Source of the DNA: Amphiura filiformis
Taxonomy: Eukaryota > Echinodermata > Ophiuroidea > Amphilepidida > Amphiuridae
Direction of reading: 5' to 3'
DNA length: 64,000 nucleotides
Assembly (NCBI RefSeq): GCF_039555335.1
Contig: NC_092636.1
Span: 56,103,706-56,167,705, forward strand
Shown here piece after piece: positions 46,734-60,319 of the stretch (its first letter is position 1; the number at the start of each line of letters is the position of its first letter). The position numbers and the translations under genes were made by a program. The notes under the pieces are model-generated. The model was not told the DNA's origin. It saw nothing but the letters and a program-made list of their open reading frames with translations, and did not search any database.

Positions 46734-49700
46734 TAAGTAATATAAAGTACATGTATGCACATGCAGAGCAATATCAAAACCAAAGAAGACTGTAAAAAGA
46801 GAGGCATGTTGTGCATCAAGCTTTCTGATTCCTTAATACTTCATGATAAATAAACATTGGTTTGTTGCAAGGGCAGGCACACTATTACAGCGTCCCTTGT
46901 AATAACCAACATAGTATAATATAGGACATGCATTTTAACAACTTGCAGTGGTTTAGGTATGATAAAACTGGCCGTATCAGGGAAAATAAAATACTGAATT
47001 AGAAATGATGAAGATTATTTGCTTCAATAGCTGCACGGTTGAAATAATATTCTTCAAAGCTTCCTCCCGAGCTCTATAAATATTGCTCAAAATTGCACAT
47101 TTTATTTCATATTTGAAGCTGATAAAAGACTGAAATTCTATCACTGAACTGGTATAACTGGGAGTTCTGACACTTATTATTTGCGATTTAAATACCGTAC
47201 CCCATTTTATAGGATGCGTATCATCTTCCCCCTGGTTTTTACTTGATGTGTATCAGTAGTTTAAATTTATTAAAAAAATTGAAAGTGAATGCAATTTTGT
47301 GAAAAGGTTAAGTGAATGCAACTATTTTTAGCCATCCTAATGCCAATTAGTGCCTCCTCCATTCAAAACAGGATTGATATTTGATATTACCTGTGTGCAG
47401 AGGAATTTTAATGTGATCATATTAGCCTATTTAACGCCATAGTAATTTCCTACTTACATTTTCATACATTTTCTCTCTTGATCTAGTTCGGTAGATTAGT
47501 TGGATGAGTTTCCCATCACAATATTCTGTAATAGTGATTTTCAGTGAGATTACTATCTAGAGAAGATGAGGTAAATTTGATGAACTCTTCCATCATGTCC
47601 AAGTGACATTTTGATGATATTAGTTGTGTGTACAGTGTAGAGTAATCTTTATATTAGCCAATCTAAATCCACATACATGTAGTTTACTCTAGATACTATT
47701 TCATGCACTGTCCTACCTGTATCTATAATCCTGGAAAAATAGTTGGCACGCTTGTACTAATTAATTGAAATGCGTGCCCTATCAAAATTGGAGAAGCGAG
47801 TGAAATATGCATTCAATATATGTGAATTACAGACTCCCCACTGTATTTCACCCTTCCCCACTCCCCATCTTTCAATGTTGGAGGGTATCACAGACCTGTT
47901 GACAACATGGCTTGGTCCTATATTGAATTGGGGGAACGGGAGGAAGAAATAAACCAAAAGACAGGCAAAGTATGTCAGGATTCCAGGATTGTAGATCAGT
48001 TGGATGAGGTTTTATTACAAATAATAAGAAATAATAATTTCTAGTGAGAATGCTATCTACAGTAGATAGAAATTGATGATCCCCCAAGATCCACACAATG
48101 ACATGCTGGTTAGATGATTGCTATCTGCTGTAGATAGCTGTTGAAAAGAATCAGGAAAATACATTCAAAATAGGTTATAGGCAAAACATCTATTCGTTAA
48201 AAATTTATGATGCAGGTTTTTTTTTAATGCTAGAGGGGGGGACTTGGGATCCCCATCTTGCAGAATATAGGACAACCCCCCCCCCCATTCACACACCTGG
48301 CACATGAGCTAAAACTATATCACCTTTGTTTTGTCCCTCAAATTGATAACAAAATTCATTTTCTATTTTATGCTTGAAACATCACTGAAAAATGTTAACT
48401 TAAATTTTTTCCCGCTTGGTCCGACCTCATTCCCATCAAAACTTTTAAAAAAACACCTGTAATGTGGATTAAATTTACTTGCAATTTGCACATCATGTTA
48501 CCAGGTAATTGTATCTCAGCAATACCTGTGTGTACATGCACTTAGCTGTTGTACACTATGTACAGCACTGTTAAATCTGTGAGGTAGATTACAACTTGGA
48601 CGAGCAAAGTACGCAGCAGGTTATAACACTGACTGCATAGGCACGTAGCACATGCAGTATTTTCAAATGTGCTACCACATTCAATACACACTACTAGTAT
48701 TTTGCAATGAGCTATCATCTTGAACCTGCATGAATGGATTTATGTGAGTACTATTATGCGTATAATTGGTTCAGCAGGTCCTGGGAACTAGGAAACAAGT
48801 GGGATAATTATAATTTGATGCAAGGATTACATGAATGTGACTACAGCCATATTATAAATGCCTCAGTGCTAAAAATAACTGTTTGAATTTTTTTATCTAC
48901 TGTTATTTATGATATAATTTATGCCAAAGATTGGATCCAAGTTGGCTCTGATATCATTTTGGAATGGTTCTTGAGAAATAATGCAATCAGATTGTGTGTA
49001 TATGACATGCCATAATATCTTTGAAGGTGCTTTGAGAGATTAGGCAGGAATCAAATGAGAATATTTTGTTTAAATTTGACAGATTCAATACTCAGAGAGC
49101 CTTTACTGAGCAGTAATTTAGAGACAAAAATCTGTAAAATTGGAAATAAGAGGCATATTGTGTGAGCAGCATTATGTTAATTCCTTATTGAAATATGCTA
49201 TATAATAAATATATATAAATAAATTTTGGATTTATATAGCGCCTTTCTCCAGATCTTAGAGGATTCAAAGTGCTGTTATTTCGCTGCCATTGCATTGTGA
49301 ATTATCACAATCAGATCGCATCAACTAGGCCATGGCCGGTTGCAGCGCAAATCTATCCGCACTTAGATTGTAACATCCACCAATTTTCTGTGCAGAGTTC
49401 ACCCAGTGGTGCAAGGCGAGGGAACTACTGCTGCGCCTACCTGCCAATAATGTCCAGACCCGTACATTAATTGCAAAATCACATGGTTTACATGAAAGAC
49501 TCTGTTTTAAACTATTTCAGATGCTGATTAGTGTGGACAAACATTGCACACATTTAAAAAACTGGACTTGACTAAAATTGAGGGTGTAAGTTTCATGAAA
49601 TCTCACAGAGCCCCTTAAATATGTACAGAACCAAAAAAAGCCTTTTGACCATTTGTCTTAGAAATATCATCATCAGAAGACTGCATATGAAAGTAGTATG

Positions 49701-52600
49701 GAAAATATTAAACATTCAATCCTAGAGAGCACATTTCTAGTGGTTTAATTCTTCTTGAGAATGTTTTATACAATCAGATTATTTTCATGAAGTACTATAA
49801 TATCTTTAAAATTATGTGCAGATAAATAGTAAAAAGCTTCTAAGGCATGGTATAAGCGTAGAAATTTCATGCAGCCATGATTTTTGCACTTATCACTCCC
49901 ATCTAAGCTTTTGTGAAATTAGAATCATAAAACAGATTATATTTAATTCCTGTCGATCATGCCACTGTTTTTTTTCTTTTTTAAAAAGATGAAAAGCAAG
50001 TATGGAGATATCTTGAAATCAGCGAAATTAAAAATGAGCAAAAATGTAATAAATTGTTGCAGTATGAAAAATAACTCACTTGAAAATTGCCACTTTTACA
50101 GAATGAGAATATATGATCATCAGTAGAAGAGCATGAAATTGGTGTGGAATTAAATCAAACTATTCAGCGTGCACAAATCAATTTTCAGTGTTTATCCTGC
50201 AGACTACCAGATGTGATGCAATCAAGCAAAATGAGTCTCAGGATGGGCAAATTAATAATCAATTTTGTCATTAAATCTTGTCATTAAATCTTGCCCATTT
50301 TACAGGCTATAGTGTGAATGAATTCCATCAAAATGAAAGCTGTGGTTCTTTGGATATGATTAATTTCATATTGTGTAAAACAAATATGAAATCAAGGAGA
50401 AATTGATCTTGCCTTTTGGCCGTTTTTCAAAATCAATTTCAGCGATATTGGACTGGTTTTGCTTTGCTTGTATCACACATTGTATGACCCACCTCCTTAC
50501 CGGGTCTTGTGCACTAGGATAGTGGGCTGGGTATTACACTTAATTACATGTTAGCCATTTTTGAAAAATGTTCAATTTTTCCACCATCATTTTAAATAAT
50601 AGTTTTGCAAGTGTTATGAACATATATAGCTTCGGAAAGGCATGATGTGACACATACAAGTACATTTGGATATTCCATCTAACATTCCTACCATATACCC
50701 CCTATGAAAGATTTGACCTTACACACACAGGGGGTGTAGATTTTAAATGGAGTCACCCATTCATGTAAACCATTTGAAATCACACTCCCTGTATAGGAGA
50801 TTAAGGTCATGTGTTCCATAGGGGTGAATGAATTTAAACTGGAATAGCCCATTTAACAATTTATTCAACCTGTTGGCTTCTTCCATATGGCTCACCAAGA
50901 TGCAGTAAAGATGGATTTTTTTTCTCACATATTCTTTACTGTTTCAAGACGCTTTTATTCAAGAATCAGTAAAATTTATAACCATTTATTAATATGTATA
51001 CACATGAGAGATGTAGCCAGCCTGCTTGATTTCGAGGGCAAAAGCATGTTTGTTTTTGTGTTTTTTATAGAAATTTGTCCCAATTGGACAAAACACAGAA
51101 CAGATGGGATGGGTTTAAAACCATATATTTATTTTCCTCTTGATGTCACCTGAATTTTATTTTCAAGGGGGTAGCCTGTTCCCCCATCATCCCTGGTTAC
51201 ATATCCAGGCATAGGTAATCTATCTTTATGGCTGATTTGGTTTATGCATTAGTGTTGTCCAGTGATTAGCTAAATGGAAGAATTCTTATTTTTCAATTTG
51301 AAAAAGAAATGTTGAAGACGATAATATCTGCCATTGATTTCAACATGTAATGAGTGTTACTATGTGTACATGTATAGCTATGAAAGTAGGATCATGAAAC
51401 TAATGTTGTTGTGTTTATCCCTGGGCAGTTATGAAAAGTGAATTTGATATGATATACAATGTATAATGTTACCAAGATTTATAAAGTCACTGAAAATGAG
51501 AGGAAGCAGAATATTATAGAATTGTTGTTGCCTGCTTGAGAACAGGCAGAATCAATGGGCAATAGCCTTCTTGTGTGGGTGGATAGCCATCTAAGTGTAA
51601 ATGTGATGTCTCCAAGAAGCAGATTTTCAAATCAAATGTATTTGAGTGTATGCATGTGTGCTTTAGTAAACATTGAGGACACACACATGTGAAATAACCT
51701 TGGAACATTGGACACATGGGAATGGTAGTTGTCTGTACTGGGTGGACGGTGTTACTAGATGCAAAGTAGTATAATAATGAACTCTAAATAATATGAAGTT
51801 GAATGTATAGCGCCAGTCCGTTCTTACTGTTAAAAGCTCTAACAGTCCAGGGTAAGATAAATAAAACTTGTGTGTATGTCCACTGTAAGGTGGTAAACAG
51901 TAAAACTGTGCATGTCTGTCCACATATGCAATCATTATAAGTGTAAATTCAACACACTAAAGACTTGGATGTCTATGCTCACTATTGCTCAGTACAAGAC
52001 CCATTCTGAAGGGAGCTACACAGTTTTAGATAAGTCCCCGACCCCAGTTATGGTGTAATATCATGAATATCAGTCCATGGTGTAACAATTAAGTGTCAGA
52101 TTTGTGTATAGAATTATGTGGTTTCAATAGTGAAATGTCACAATTTGATGTCCTCAGTTACCTATGTATAAGCCAAGGATCCACGGTTGCAGGTGTGTGT
52201 GGGATGTGTATGTGTGGAGGTGGGTTATGGAAGTGTAATATAATCCTCTGATGTATTTCTTTGATGTATATCATAAATGCAATTGAGGCATATCAGCATT
52301 TCTTCAACTTGGTAGCAACTTCATCTGCCATGTATATTGTGATCATGAGATATTAGTCTTGTATGATATATTGATACCCTCCTTATACACTGCATATATT
52401 TGGTACTACTATATATATAATAGAATAAATTTGATATATTGTGTGTCAACTACTAGTGACAAGTTAATGTACAAAATTTGCTATCTACTGAAGACAGCAC
52501 TTAAAATGCAATCAATTAATTCATCACAATTTAACTCCTCTTTCCTGTGTGTCGTCTGCTATAAGTGATGGTGATAGAAACAATGCTGCATAAAATAATT
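46734..52600. other. Long non-coding stretch with scattered repeat pieces
   Basis: No gene is supported. Single TATCT-N5-AGATA dyads occur at 48052-48069 and 48121-48138, with a decayed one at 52480-52497. Positions 49218-49470 (TTTATATAGCGCCTTTCTCC) look like a dispersed repeat of a kind common in marine animals. Positions 50670-50845 resemble the hairpin family at 60099. Confidence 0.4.
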
Positions 52601-52619
52601 TCATTAATTTTTATCAAAA

Positions 52620-53065
52620 TTACCTTGCCTTGTGATTTGCCAACCCAATTGGGTGACTTTTGAAGATTTTCCTAATTTCCTATTGCATATAAACCAGTGG
52701 TTAAGAAAAAGTTGGGCAACTTTTTAACACTGGTCCCTGTTATTTGGGGGTAGTTTTCCTGTCCTGTAGAAGCCAATATAGTTAAAGAAACTTGAGCAAA
52801 GTTTTGGTGATTTGACTCTTGATTTTTGCTGAAACATTTTAAGATGATGTGAAGATTACTGAACCGGTGATTTGGTATCCCAATTGGATGAATTATGAAG
52901 ATTTACCTTGTAACTTTCCACCGTTACCTGCCTGATAGAAACCAATTACCAATTGTTAGAATATCAAATTGGACAACTTTTCAGCACTGGCCCTGTTTTT
53001 TGGTAGGTTCCTGTCCCATAGAAACCAGTACTTAAAAATTGGGTGACTTTTCAGTGATTAAACCA
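52620..53065. repeat. About 240-bp diverged direct repeat
   Basis: CAATTGG(G/A)TGA, ATGAAGATT-like, CAACTTTT and (C/A)ACTGG(T/C)CCCTGTT strings recur in the same order in two halves. Confidence 0.5.
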
Positions 53066-53908
53066 GGCATTTGGGCTGAAAATTGTGCTTTTTTGTCAAC
53101 CGTGGATGACACTGACATGGTAATGATGATGATAGCTATCAGATGTGTTAGTTGGCCTTGTGAGTGACCTGATAAATATCAAATGGCAGTCTGAGGATAC
53201 AGACAGATATACCCTAGGCATTGTAGCATTGCCTGCTAGATTTTAAATGATTCCTGGGCTAGCATTTTCAGCAGACCTGGAAAATTGCGTACCATACTTT
53301 GCTGGAGCATTTATAGCAAACCAAATTTTCAACAAAATGTCAAAACTTAATGCAATATTCTACATGTATTTCTTAACTAAAATATATCTCAGATTGGACT
53401 TGTTTTCGTGTGTTTGTGTTATATTGTCCCTCTGCCTTGCGGGTAGATCTTGGTTGGAGTTTGTCCCCAATAAATTATTTTCCAACAATTTTTTTGTATG
53501 TAACTCCAATATTGAATATCATTATCATTTGCTATATTTATCATTTACTTTGTAGGTACTAGCCTTTTTACAAATTCACATGTAAATGTTGGATTTAGGC
53601 CTCTGATTTGCTCATGCATACATGTTTTGTTTTCAAGGTTGTAGGCCTATATCCAATACTTGTTACATTAACAATACATCTTTTTCATGTAATATTTTGG
53701 AAATTGCCTAAAATGACTTAATATTCTAGATAGGGGCCTATGCCTACTGGTTATAAAATTATTTCTTATTTAATATGCATTGTATACTTAGTTGAAAATT
53801 GAAGGTTGAAAATGACTTGCGTGTTACATGTTTACCACAATTGCTAAACGTTTAACAGATCATACGTGTGTTTAACGGTACATGCGTTTAACGTTCCCAT
53901 GCCTAATA

Positions 53909-53969
53909 TGTAAAACTCATTTTCGACCAGGGTCGACATGTGACTCATTCCCCTTGATCATGCCACATA
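53909..53969 (+). mobile_element. 3' end of TGTGACACGATC MITE
   Basis: It keeps only the right-end segment (CTCATTTTCGACCAGGGTCG through CCCCTTGATCATGCCACA). It matches 63675-63733 closely. The rest is absent. Confidence 0.65.
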
Positions 53970-55120
53970 TATGATGCAGAAAGGTCAATTTCATGTTGCT
54001 TGTGACATAAGTACAGATATAAAAATGGAAGAGTGTTTATTTCTTATCTTGTTGGCAAAATAATGGTTGTTTAGTTGTGAGTAACATTAGTAAATAAGGA
54101 ACATGCTGCTAGTGTGGTGGACCTGATGGTCTTCAATTTGGTTCATGTAATATTTGGCTGTGTTGGATCATAAGATTGAATTGCTTGGTCCGTAAATTAC
54201 ATGACACCTTAGTGACCGACTTGTTGCTTGTACATTGTGTATCTACAGTAATTGAAGATGTATGCATCTACAGAGGAGGACAATGTGAACATGTAAGTAA
54301 ATCTGAATAGAGTTTACATTCATACTTTGCTGTACTTGTAATGCAGTGCTGCAATGTGCAATCTTAATTGCCACTGCATTTGATAAAAGCAGGCCTTGGT
54401 AAAATTGACTCAGTGCACTAAAGCATGATACATGTACATAAGACTGTAGTAAAGTTGAAATATTGGGGTGCCATCAAGAACTTGGGGGGGGGGGCAAAAT
54501 CACTTTTGGGGTCCAAATTGATAAGAAATACATGAAACTGAAAAGGCTCAAATATTGGGGAAGCCATGGTTGCCCCAATGCCCCAACTGCCCACTTGCTA
54601 TCGCCGTTACATCATGCCAGTTGGTTTCAGATTCAGTAGGTTGTGACTTCTATTGACCTGCATTGACCCATTGTAAATTTTTAGATTGAAGCAAATTTCA
54701 ATTAGTTCACAGCAAATATGGTAAAGTATGAATGGGCCTTATATGTCAGTCACTCGTACAGCTCTGTTCGTCATACATGTCCAGCCTCTTCACTTGTTCA
54801 GCTTCAGGTTTTGTTTGTCAACCAATAGAACTTTCTTCCAATGTGTATAATATTGGCACCCGCTGTATAATGTGGTGCTGTAAATTCAATAAGCATTGAA
54901 TAGGATAAAAATGTATGTGAATGACATTCTTACACATTGGTGTTGTGTATTATTTAGGTTTCCATGATTTTAACTGTTGTTTATGAACAATTGATCCAAT
55001 GCTAAAAAATTCTTTTAGTTTTAATTGTTTATCTTACCTCAATTAAAATTTACAGTAAACTAAAATTTCAGCTGTAGAAAATATATGAATATTGGGGGTG
55101 ACAGAGTATTAACAGAGTCG
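53970..55120. other. No recognised gene
   Basis: A C/G-run-bearing patch at 54478-54610 may be a decayed insertion. Otherwise nothing is supported. Confidence 0.3.
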
Positions 55121-55125
55121 ATAGG

Positions 55126-56888
55126 TAGGCACGCTTTCAGCAGTATTTAGCAAATGAATAAGGTTGCTGTCTACTGTAGATAGTTGAAGTATTTTGCTAT
55201 CTGCAGTAGATAGTCTGTGAAGTTATGCCATATCAGTAGTAAGATATAGTTAGTTGATAAAGAAGGCATGCTTTCAGCAGTATTTAGTAAATGAATAAGG
55301 TTGCTGTCTATTGTAGATAGTTTAAGTATTACGCTATCTGTAGTAGATAGTCTGTGAAGTTATGTCCTATCAGCAGTAAGATGGTTCTTGAAGAAGTGTG
55401 CTATCAGCAGTAGACAGTTGATAATGTATTTTGCTATCTGCAGTAGATAGTTGATGAAGTAGTATACTATCAGCAGTAGATAGCAGATGAAGTAGTATGC
55501 TATCTGCAGTAGATAGTATACTATCAGCAGTAGATAGCAGATGAAGTAGTATGCTATCTGCAGTAGATAGCAAATGAAGTAGTGTGCTATTTACAGTAAA
55601 TAGTCGATGAAGTAGTATGCTATCAGCAGTAGATAGCAGATAAAGTAATGTGCTATCTGCGGTAGATATTCGATGAAGTAGTATACTATCAGCAGCAGAT
55701 AGCAGATGAAGTAGTTGAAGTATTTTGCTATCTGCAGTAGATAGTCTGTGAAGTTATGTCACTATCTGCAGTAAGATAGTTCTTGAAGAAGTGTGCTATC
55801 AGCAGTAGACAGTTGATAATGTATTTTGCTATATGCAGTGGATAGTTGATTAAGTAGTATGCTATCAGCAGTAGATAGCAGATAAAGTAATGTACTATCT
55901 GCAGTAGATAGTCGATGAAACAGTATACTATCAATAGAATATTGATAACAGATGAAGTAGGGTGGTATCTACAGTAGATAGTTGGTGAAGTTATTGTGCT
56001 ATCAGCAGTAGATAGATCATGCAGTATTTTGCTATCTATCTGTAGTAGATAGTTCATGCAGTATTTTGCTATCTGCAGTAGATAGTTGAAGTATTCTTAA
56101 ATATGTTAAACAGCTCTAATAATCTTGGTTATCTGATTCGCTTATCCTCGAATTGGAGCTGTGTTATATCTCGCAATAGATATGTGTATACTTCCTATGA
56201 CAACTGCCCGGAAGAATGTAATTTTCACAGTAAATCCTACCATATATCAGTTACCCGATATAATATGGTAGAAACCTATTTGCGGATATGGTAGAAACCA
56301 TTTATTTTCATATGGAACAACTTGGTGTTCGCATGGGCTGCATCTTAAAACAATACTCTATTCTTTAAATTAATGTACTATCAGGAGCAGATAGCAGATG
56401 AAGTAGTGTGCTATCTACAGTAGATAGTTGATGAAGTAGTGTACTATCAGCAGTAGATGAAGTAGTGTGTTGTATTAGATAGTTGATAGTGTGCTATCAG
56501 CAGTAGATAGCAGATGAAGTAGTGTGTTGTGGTAGATAGTTGATATTGTGCTATCAGCAGCAGACAGTTGAAGTAGTATGCTATCAGCAATAGATCGCAG
56601 ATGAAGTAGTGTGCTATCAGCAATAGATCGCAGATGAAGTAGTGCGCTATCAGCAGTAGATCGCAGATGAAGTAGTGTGCTATCAGCAGTAGATTGCAGA
56701 TGAAGTAATGCACTATCAGCAGTAGATAGCAAATGAAGTAGTTCGCTATCAGCAGTAGATAGTGGATGAAGTAGTGTGCTATCAGCAGTAGATAGCAGAT
56801 GAAGTAGTGTGCTATCAGCAGTAGATAGCAGATGAAGGAGTGCTATCAGCAGTAGATAGCAGATGAAGTAGTGTGCTATCAGCAGTAA
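55126..56888. repeat. Satellite array 2, about 33-bp unit
   Basis: The best unit is GATGAAGTAGTGTGCTATCA then GCAGTAGATAGCA (33 bp). It recurs with frequent indels and is cleanest at 56570-56888. The start has a roughly 140-bp duplicate (55126-55262, 55265-55390). Positions 56093-56370 are unrelated sequence. Units carry CTATCTGCAGTAGATAG or CTATCAGCAGTAGATAG dyads. Ser/Leu/His frames on the minus strand are repeat by-products. Confidence 0.9.
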
Positions 56889-59060
56889 CTATGCTATACT
56901 TCAAGTTGACAGGCAGTTCTTACAAAACAAACACTAAAACACTTGGATTCTTGCAGTTGGAGCACATTCTAAAGATGGCACATGTTCATGAACTGTGTCC
57001 AGTATGAGAACTAATTTTTTTTTATTTAGGCTTTGCAACCCATTACCTATAACAGCTTAAGTTACTTTCGAGGACATGCATAAGTCTAGGGACAGCAGGT
57101 ATAGATCCTGGGAAAACTGGTATGTTTTCAAGCTTACAAAGTCCTGGAATGTAGAGTAAAATTAACGTAAGCACACGCAAACCACCCACACACATTTTAC
57201 TTTTTACCATCCTTGACCCGTTTGTGACATTCACAATTTGTAGAGTAACTGAGCAGTTGACAGGATTTAGTTGGCCTAGTTTGTCTCAGAACTCGCTTAT
57301 GATATCATAGCTAGGCATGAGGTGATATGTCTTGCAGGGAGAGTTGTTTTATCACCATTTTATTTTCACGTCAATTGCCTCCATGTTGTTGCAATATAAT
57401 AAGTAAAACATGAAAATTGAACTTGGCAGAATTACTGTTGGGCTGCATGTGATTATTCTAGGCACATCATATATGTATGTAATGTTTTTGAACTGCTAGG
57501 ATTGATAATAACACCCGATTGGCATATTCTGAAGGAGTATCCATATTCTGTGCTGAAAATTTACTTTACTACTGTACTACTTTGGTTGACAGCTTAATTG
57601 AAAGCGCTGCACTATGAAGATGCACTTTGATCTAAAATGAGTGAGCCAATTGTAATTCTACTATTACACCTTTTGATAGAGAGAGTACATCATAGTCAGT
57701 ATGCATGTCCCCATTAGGTGCCTCACATGAATGATTGGTTGGAAAATTAAGGTAAAGGCTGTGGTTGATTTAGTGAATTTTGTTTTGTTAACAGTTAAAT
57801 GGAGCATATGCTTCAGATATGGCAACCCAGATTGGTGAGAATGTGTGTATTTGTTTGTTGTATGTGTGTGGTTTTGTATATCGGGAACATATATGTACAT
57901 ACCTACTTGTGAAACATTGGACACACATGAACCGTGGTCAATCTTGCTGGACATTATCGATAGATTGCAAAATGCCTACAATAAAGAATGTCAACTAATT
58001 GTTGATGGTATTTAAGGCCAATGAAACTCAAACATGTATTTCTGCAGTAAGGCGAATGCAACTAAAGTGTGTATTTATGTCCATGTATCTGGGGGTGTTG
58101 GGGAGTGCTACTTGTGGTTGATGGGGTGGGGTGTGTCTGTGCCTGTTTACCGGCAACTGAGCTAGTACACATAGAAGACTTCTCGCTTTCATTCCCTTTA
58201 ATCTAGCAGCAAACGAGCACCATCCTATGTGTGCGCAGGTCTGCACTCTACAGTAGGTCCCAATTGCATGCCAAATGCATTTGAGAGATAACATAAGCTA
58301 TTGAGCATTACGAATAGTGACCTTGGTTGGAAGGTGTTTTTCGTATTGTGCTATTTTGATTAAATGTTTAGTGATTAAATGTCGATTCAGACGTCCTCAG
58401 TTGTCAATGTCCACGGTTGCTGGTAGGCATATGTAGGTGTGTGTGTCTGTAATTGATACAGTTAGATGCATCTATTCAAAGAGACACAAAATGGATATGA
58501 AATATGGGAGTTTCAATTTCACCATTTTTATTATGACATTTTGAAGCACTTAGAACATGATATTGAGTCTAGCGTATAATTTGTTTTGCCTCTATATACA
58601 ATGTACATTGTTTTCTTGCTGTGAGGGACATGACAATCAAAAGAACATGTGACAAGGGCTAGAGATATGTAAGAGAACATTTGGTTTGTTTGTCTATTAT
58701 TACTTGTGTGGGTAGATCAGTGTGTAGTTATTGATGTCAATAGCTGCCTCAAGATGCAGGGGTTCAGTTGAAATTGAATTGCTTTTTGAGGGAACCTGAG
58801 CAGAGTTTTGACAATTTTTCATTCTTATCAAGTTACTGTTTGTTTTGGTATTTTAATGTCTATTTTAACAAATCCATTTTAGGAAAGTGTTTGTGAGAAA
58901 TTACCGATTAGAAGTTGCCATTAAGCTTTGTGATGTAAATTGAAGGGTCGATGAGCTTGAAGTATGTGACTAGCGGTTCTTGCAATATAAAAAGATGTTA
59001 ATTCCAAGACACAAAGTTTATTATGATGACTTTGATTTGTTCATGTTGCATTGGGTGTTA
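56889..59060. other. No recognised gene
   Basis: Short pieces (TGTCCACGGTTGC at about 58408, AACATTGGACACA at about 57914) resemble 52175 and 51703, which suggests an old shared repeat. Nothing coding is supported. Confidence 0.3.
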
Positions 59061-59062
59061 CC

Positions 59063-59323
59063 AGGCTTGTAACCAGGGGTAGGGAGGGTGCAATGTGTGA
59101 AAGGTAGCCCCCAAAATTGAGAAAAAGGTCCCGGATCAAATGTCCAAGTTAGTCTAAATTAGAAAGAAAAATTAACCTAGGGACCACTTTTTCATGTTAA
59201 AATGTTACAATTTTTTCCCAAAAGTCCATTTTTAGGGGAATAAAGTTGGGGCTGGGAAGGTCCACATTTGGGGACATTCCATGCCCCCCCCTTCACCTTG
59301 CACAAAAAAATCATACAGGCCTG
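59063..59323. mobile_element. Possible decayed hAT-like MITE
   Basis: Short ends CAGGCTTGTA and TACAGGCCTG are inverted. Flanks GGTGTTAC and GATGATAC agree at 6 of 8 positions and might be an eroded duplication. Both the ends and the duplication are weak. Confidence 0.35.
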
Positions 59324-60098
59324 GATGATACAGACTAAAATGACATGCAGCAGCCAATTGATCTGACAGACTGCTGTATCTCAAAGCAGTAATAATATAG
59401 TATACTGGGTGCTGCAGGGATTCAATAAAATACAAGTGGGCAATTTGAAATAGGCAGGAAAGAAATCTTGCCAACATTTCAAGTTGAAACTCGATAACCA
59501 CTTTCATAAAATTAGGTTGTGTTTAAATGATATGTGTATATTTGATGATGTAGAAACATATTAAAAACACAATATTTGTGAACATTGAAAAGCTACGTCT
59601 TCTTTCATTTGACATAATGTTATTTGATTGAGCAAAATGAGTTTGTTTAAAGGGTAAGGTTTAGTTATACTCTGATCAACTCGTAATAGGTGGGACTCAT
59701 AATATCGTGGATTGATTTAGAATGGTCTACACACAGCTGAGCACAGCACCAACATGAATTGTGCTTTGCGTATTGCATGATTGACACACGCTTTTGTGAA
59801 TTTACACAGGCATATGTTTACGCGGACTTTATTTACTTGTTTAGTAACAAAAACCGAATAATTCTCGCCTATTATTGAGCTGATCATAGAATAGTAGAAG
59901 TTTTATAAAAAAAAAAAAACTTCTTTTGTTTTTTTGGCAGACTTCAGAGCAAATCCAGATATTGATTCTTGCAAAGATTCTTGTAAAATGATTTCCATGA
60001 ATCAAAGAGTTTAAATGATTCCTTGTACTGTGTAACACAATTCTAGCCATGAATAGCAAGTACATAGAACCTGTAAGCTGAATATGGACTATTTCATT

Positions 60099-60313
60099 TA
60101 AAATCCATACTACCCCTGTGGAAAATGTTGGAAATATCTTCCACATGGGGAGTATTAATTTCAAAAGGCATGAACATAGGCAACTCCATTTTATGACTAT
60201 TTTGTAAAAAATAGCTGTCCATCCAAAATATGCTGGTCCCATCTGAAATTCATACTTCTCCCATGGAAGATATTTCCAAAAGCTTCCACAGAGGGAGTGT
60301 GGACTTCAAATGG
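60099..60313. repeat. Two adjacent hairpins of a CTTCCACA family
   Basis: AAATCCATACTACCCCTGTG pairs with CATGGGGAGTATTAATTT. A second hairpin (about 60243-60313) pairs CATACTTCTCCCATGGAAG with CTTCCACAGAGGGAGTGTGG. Similar hairpins lie near 40375 and 50728. Confidence 0.6.
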
Positions 60314-60319
60314 ATTTGC

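Noticed and set aside
55370..56732. Ser/Leu/His-rich frames over satellite array 2
   Set aside because: The unit is 33 bp, so frames stay open only because the repeat lacks stops in that phase. No start context, splice signal or family match.
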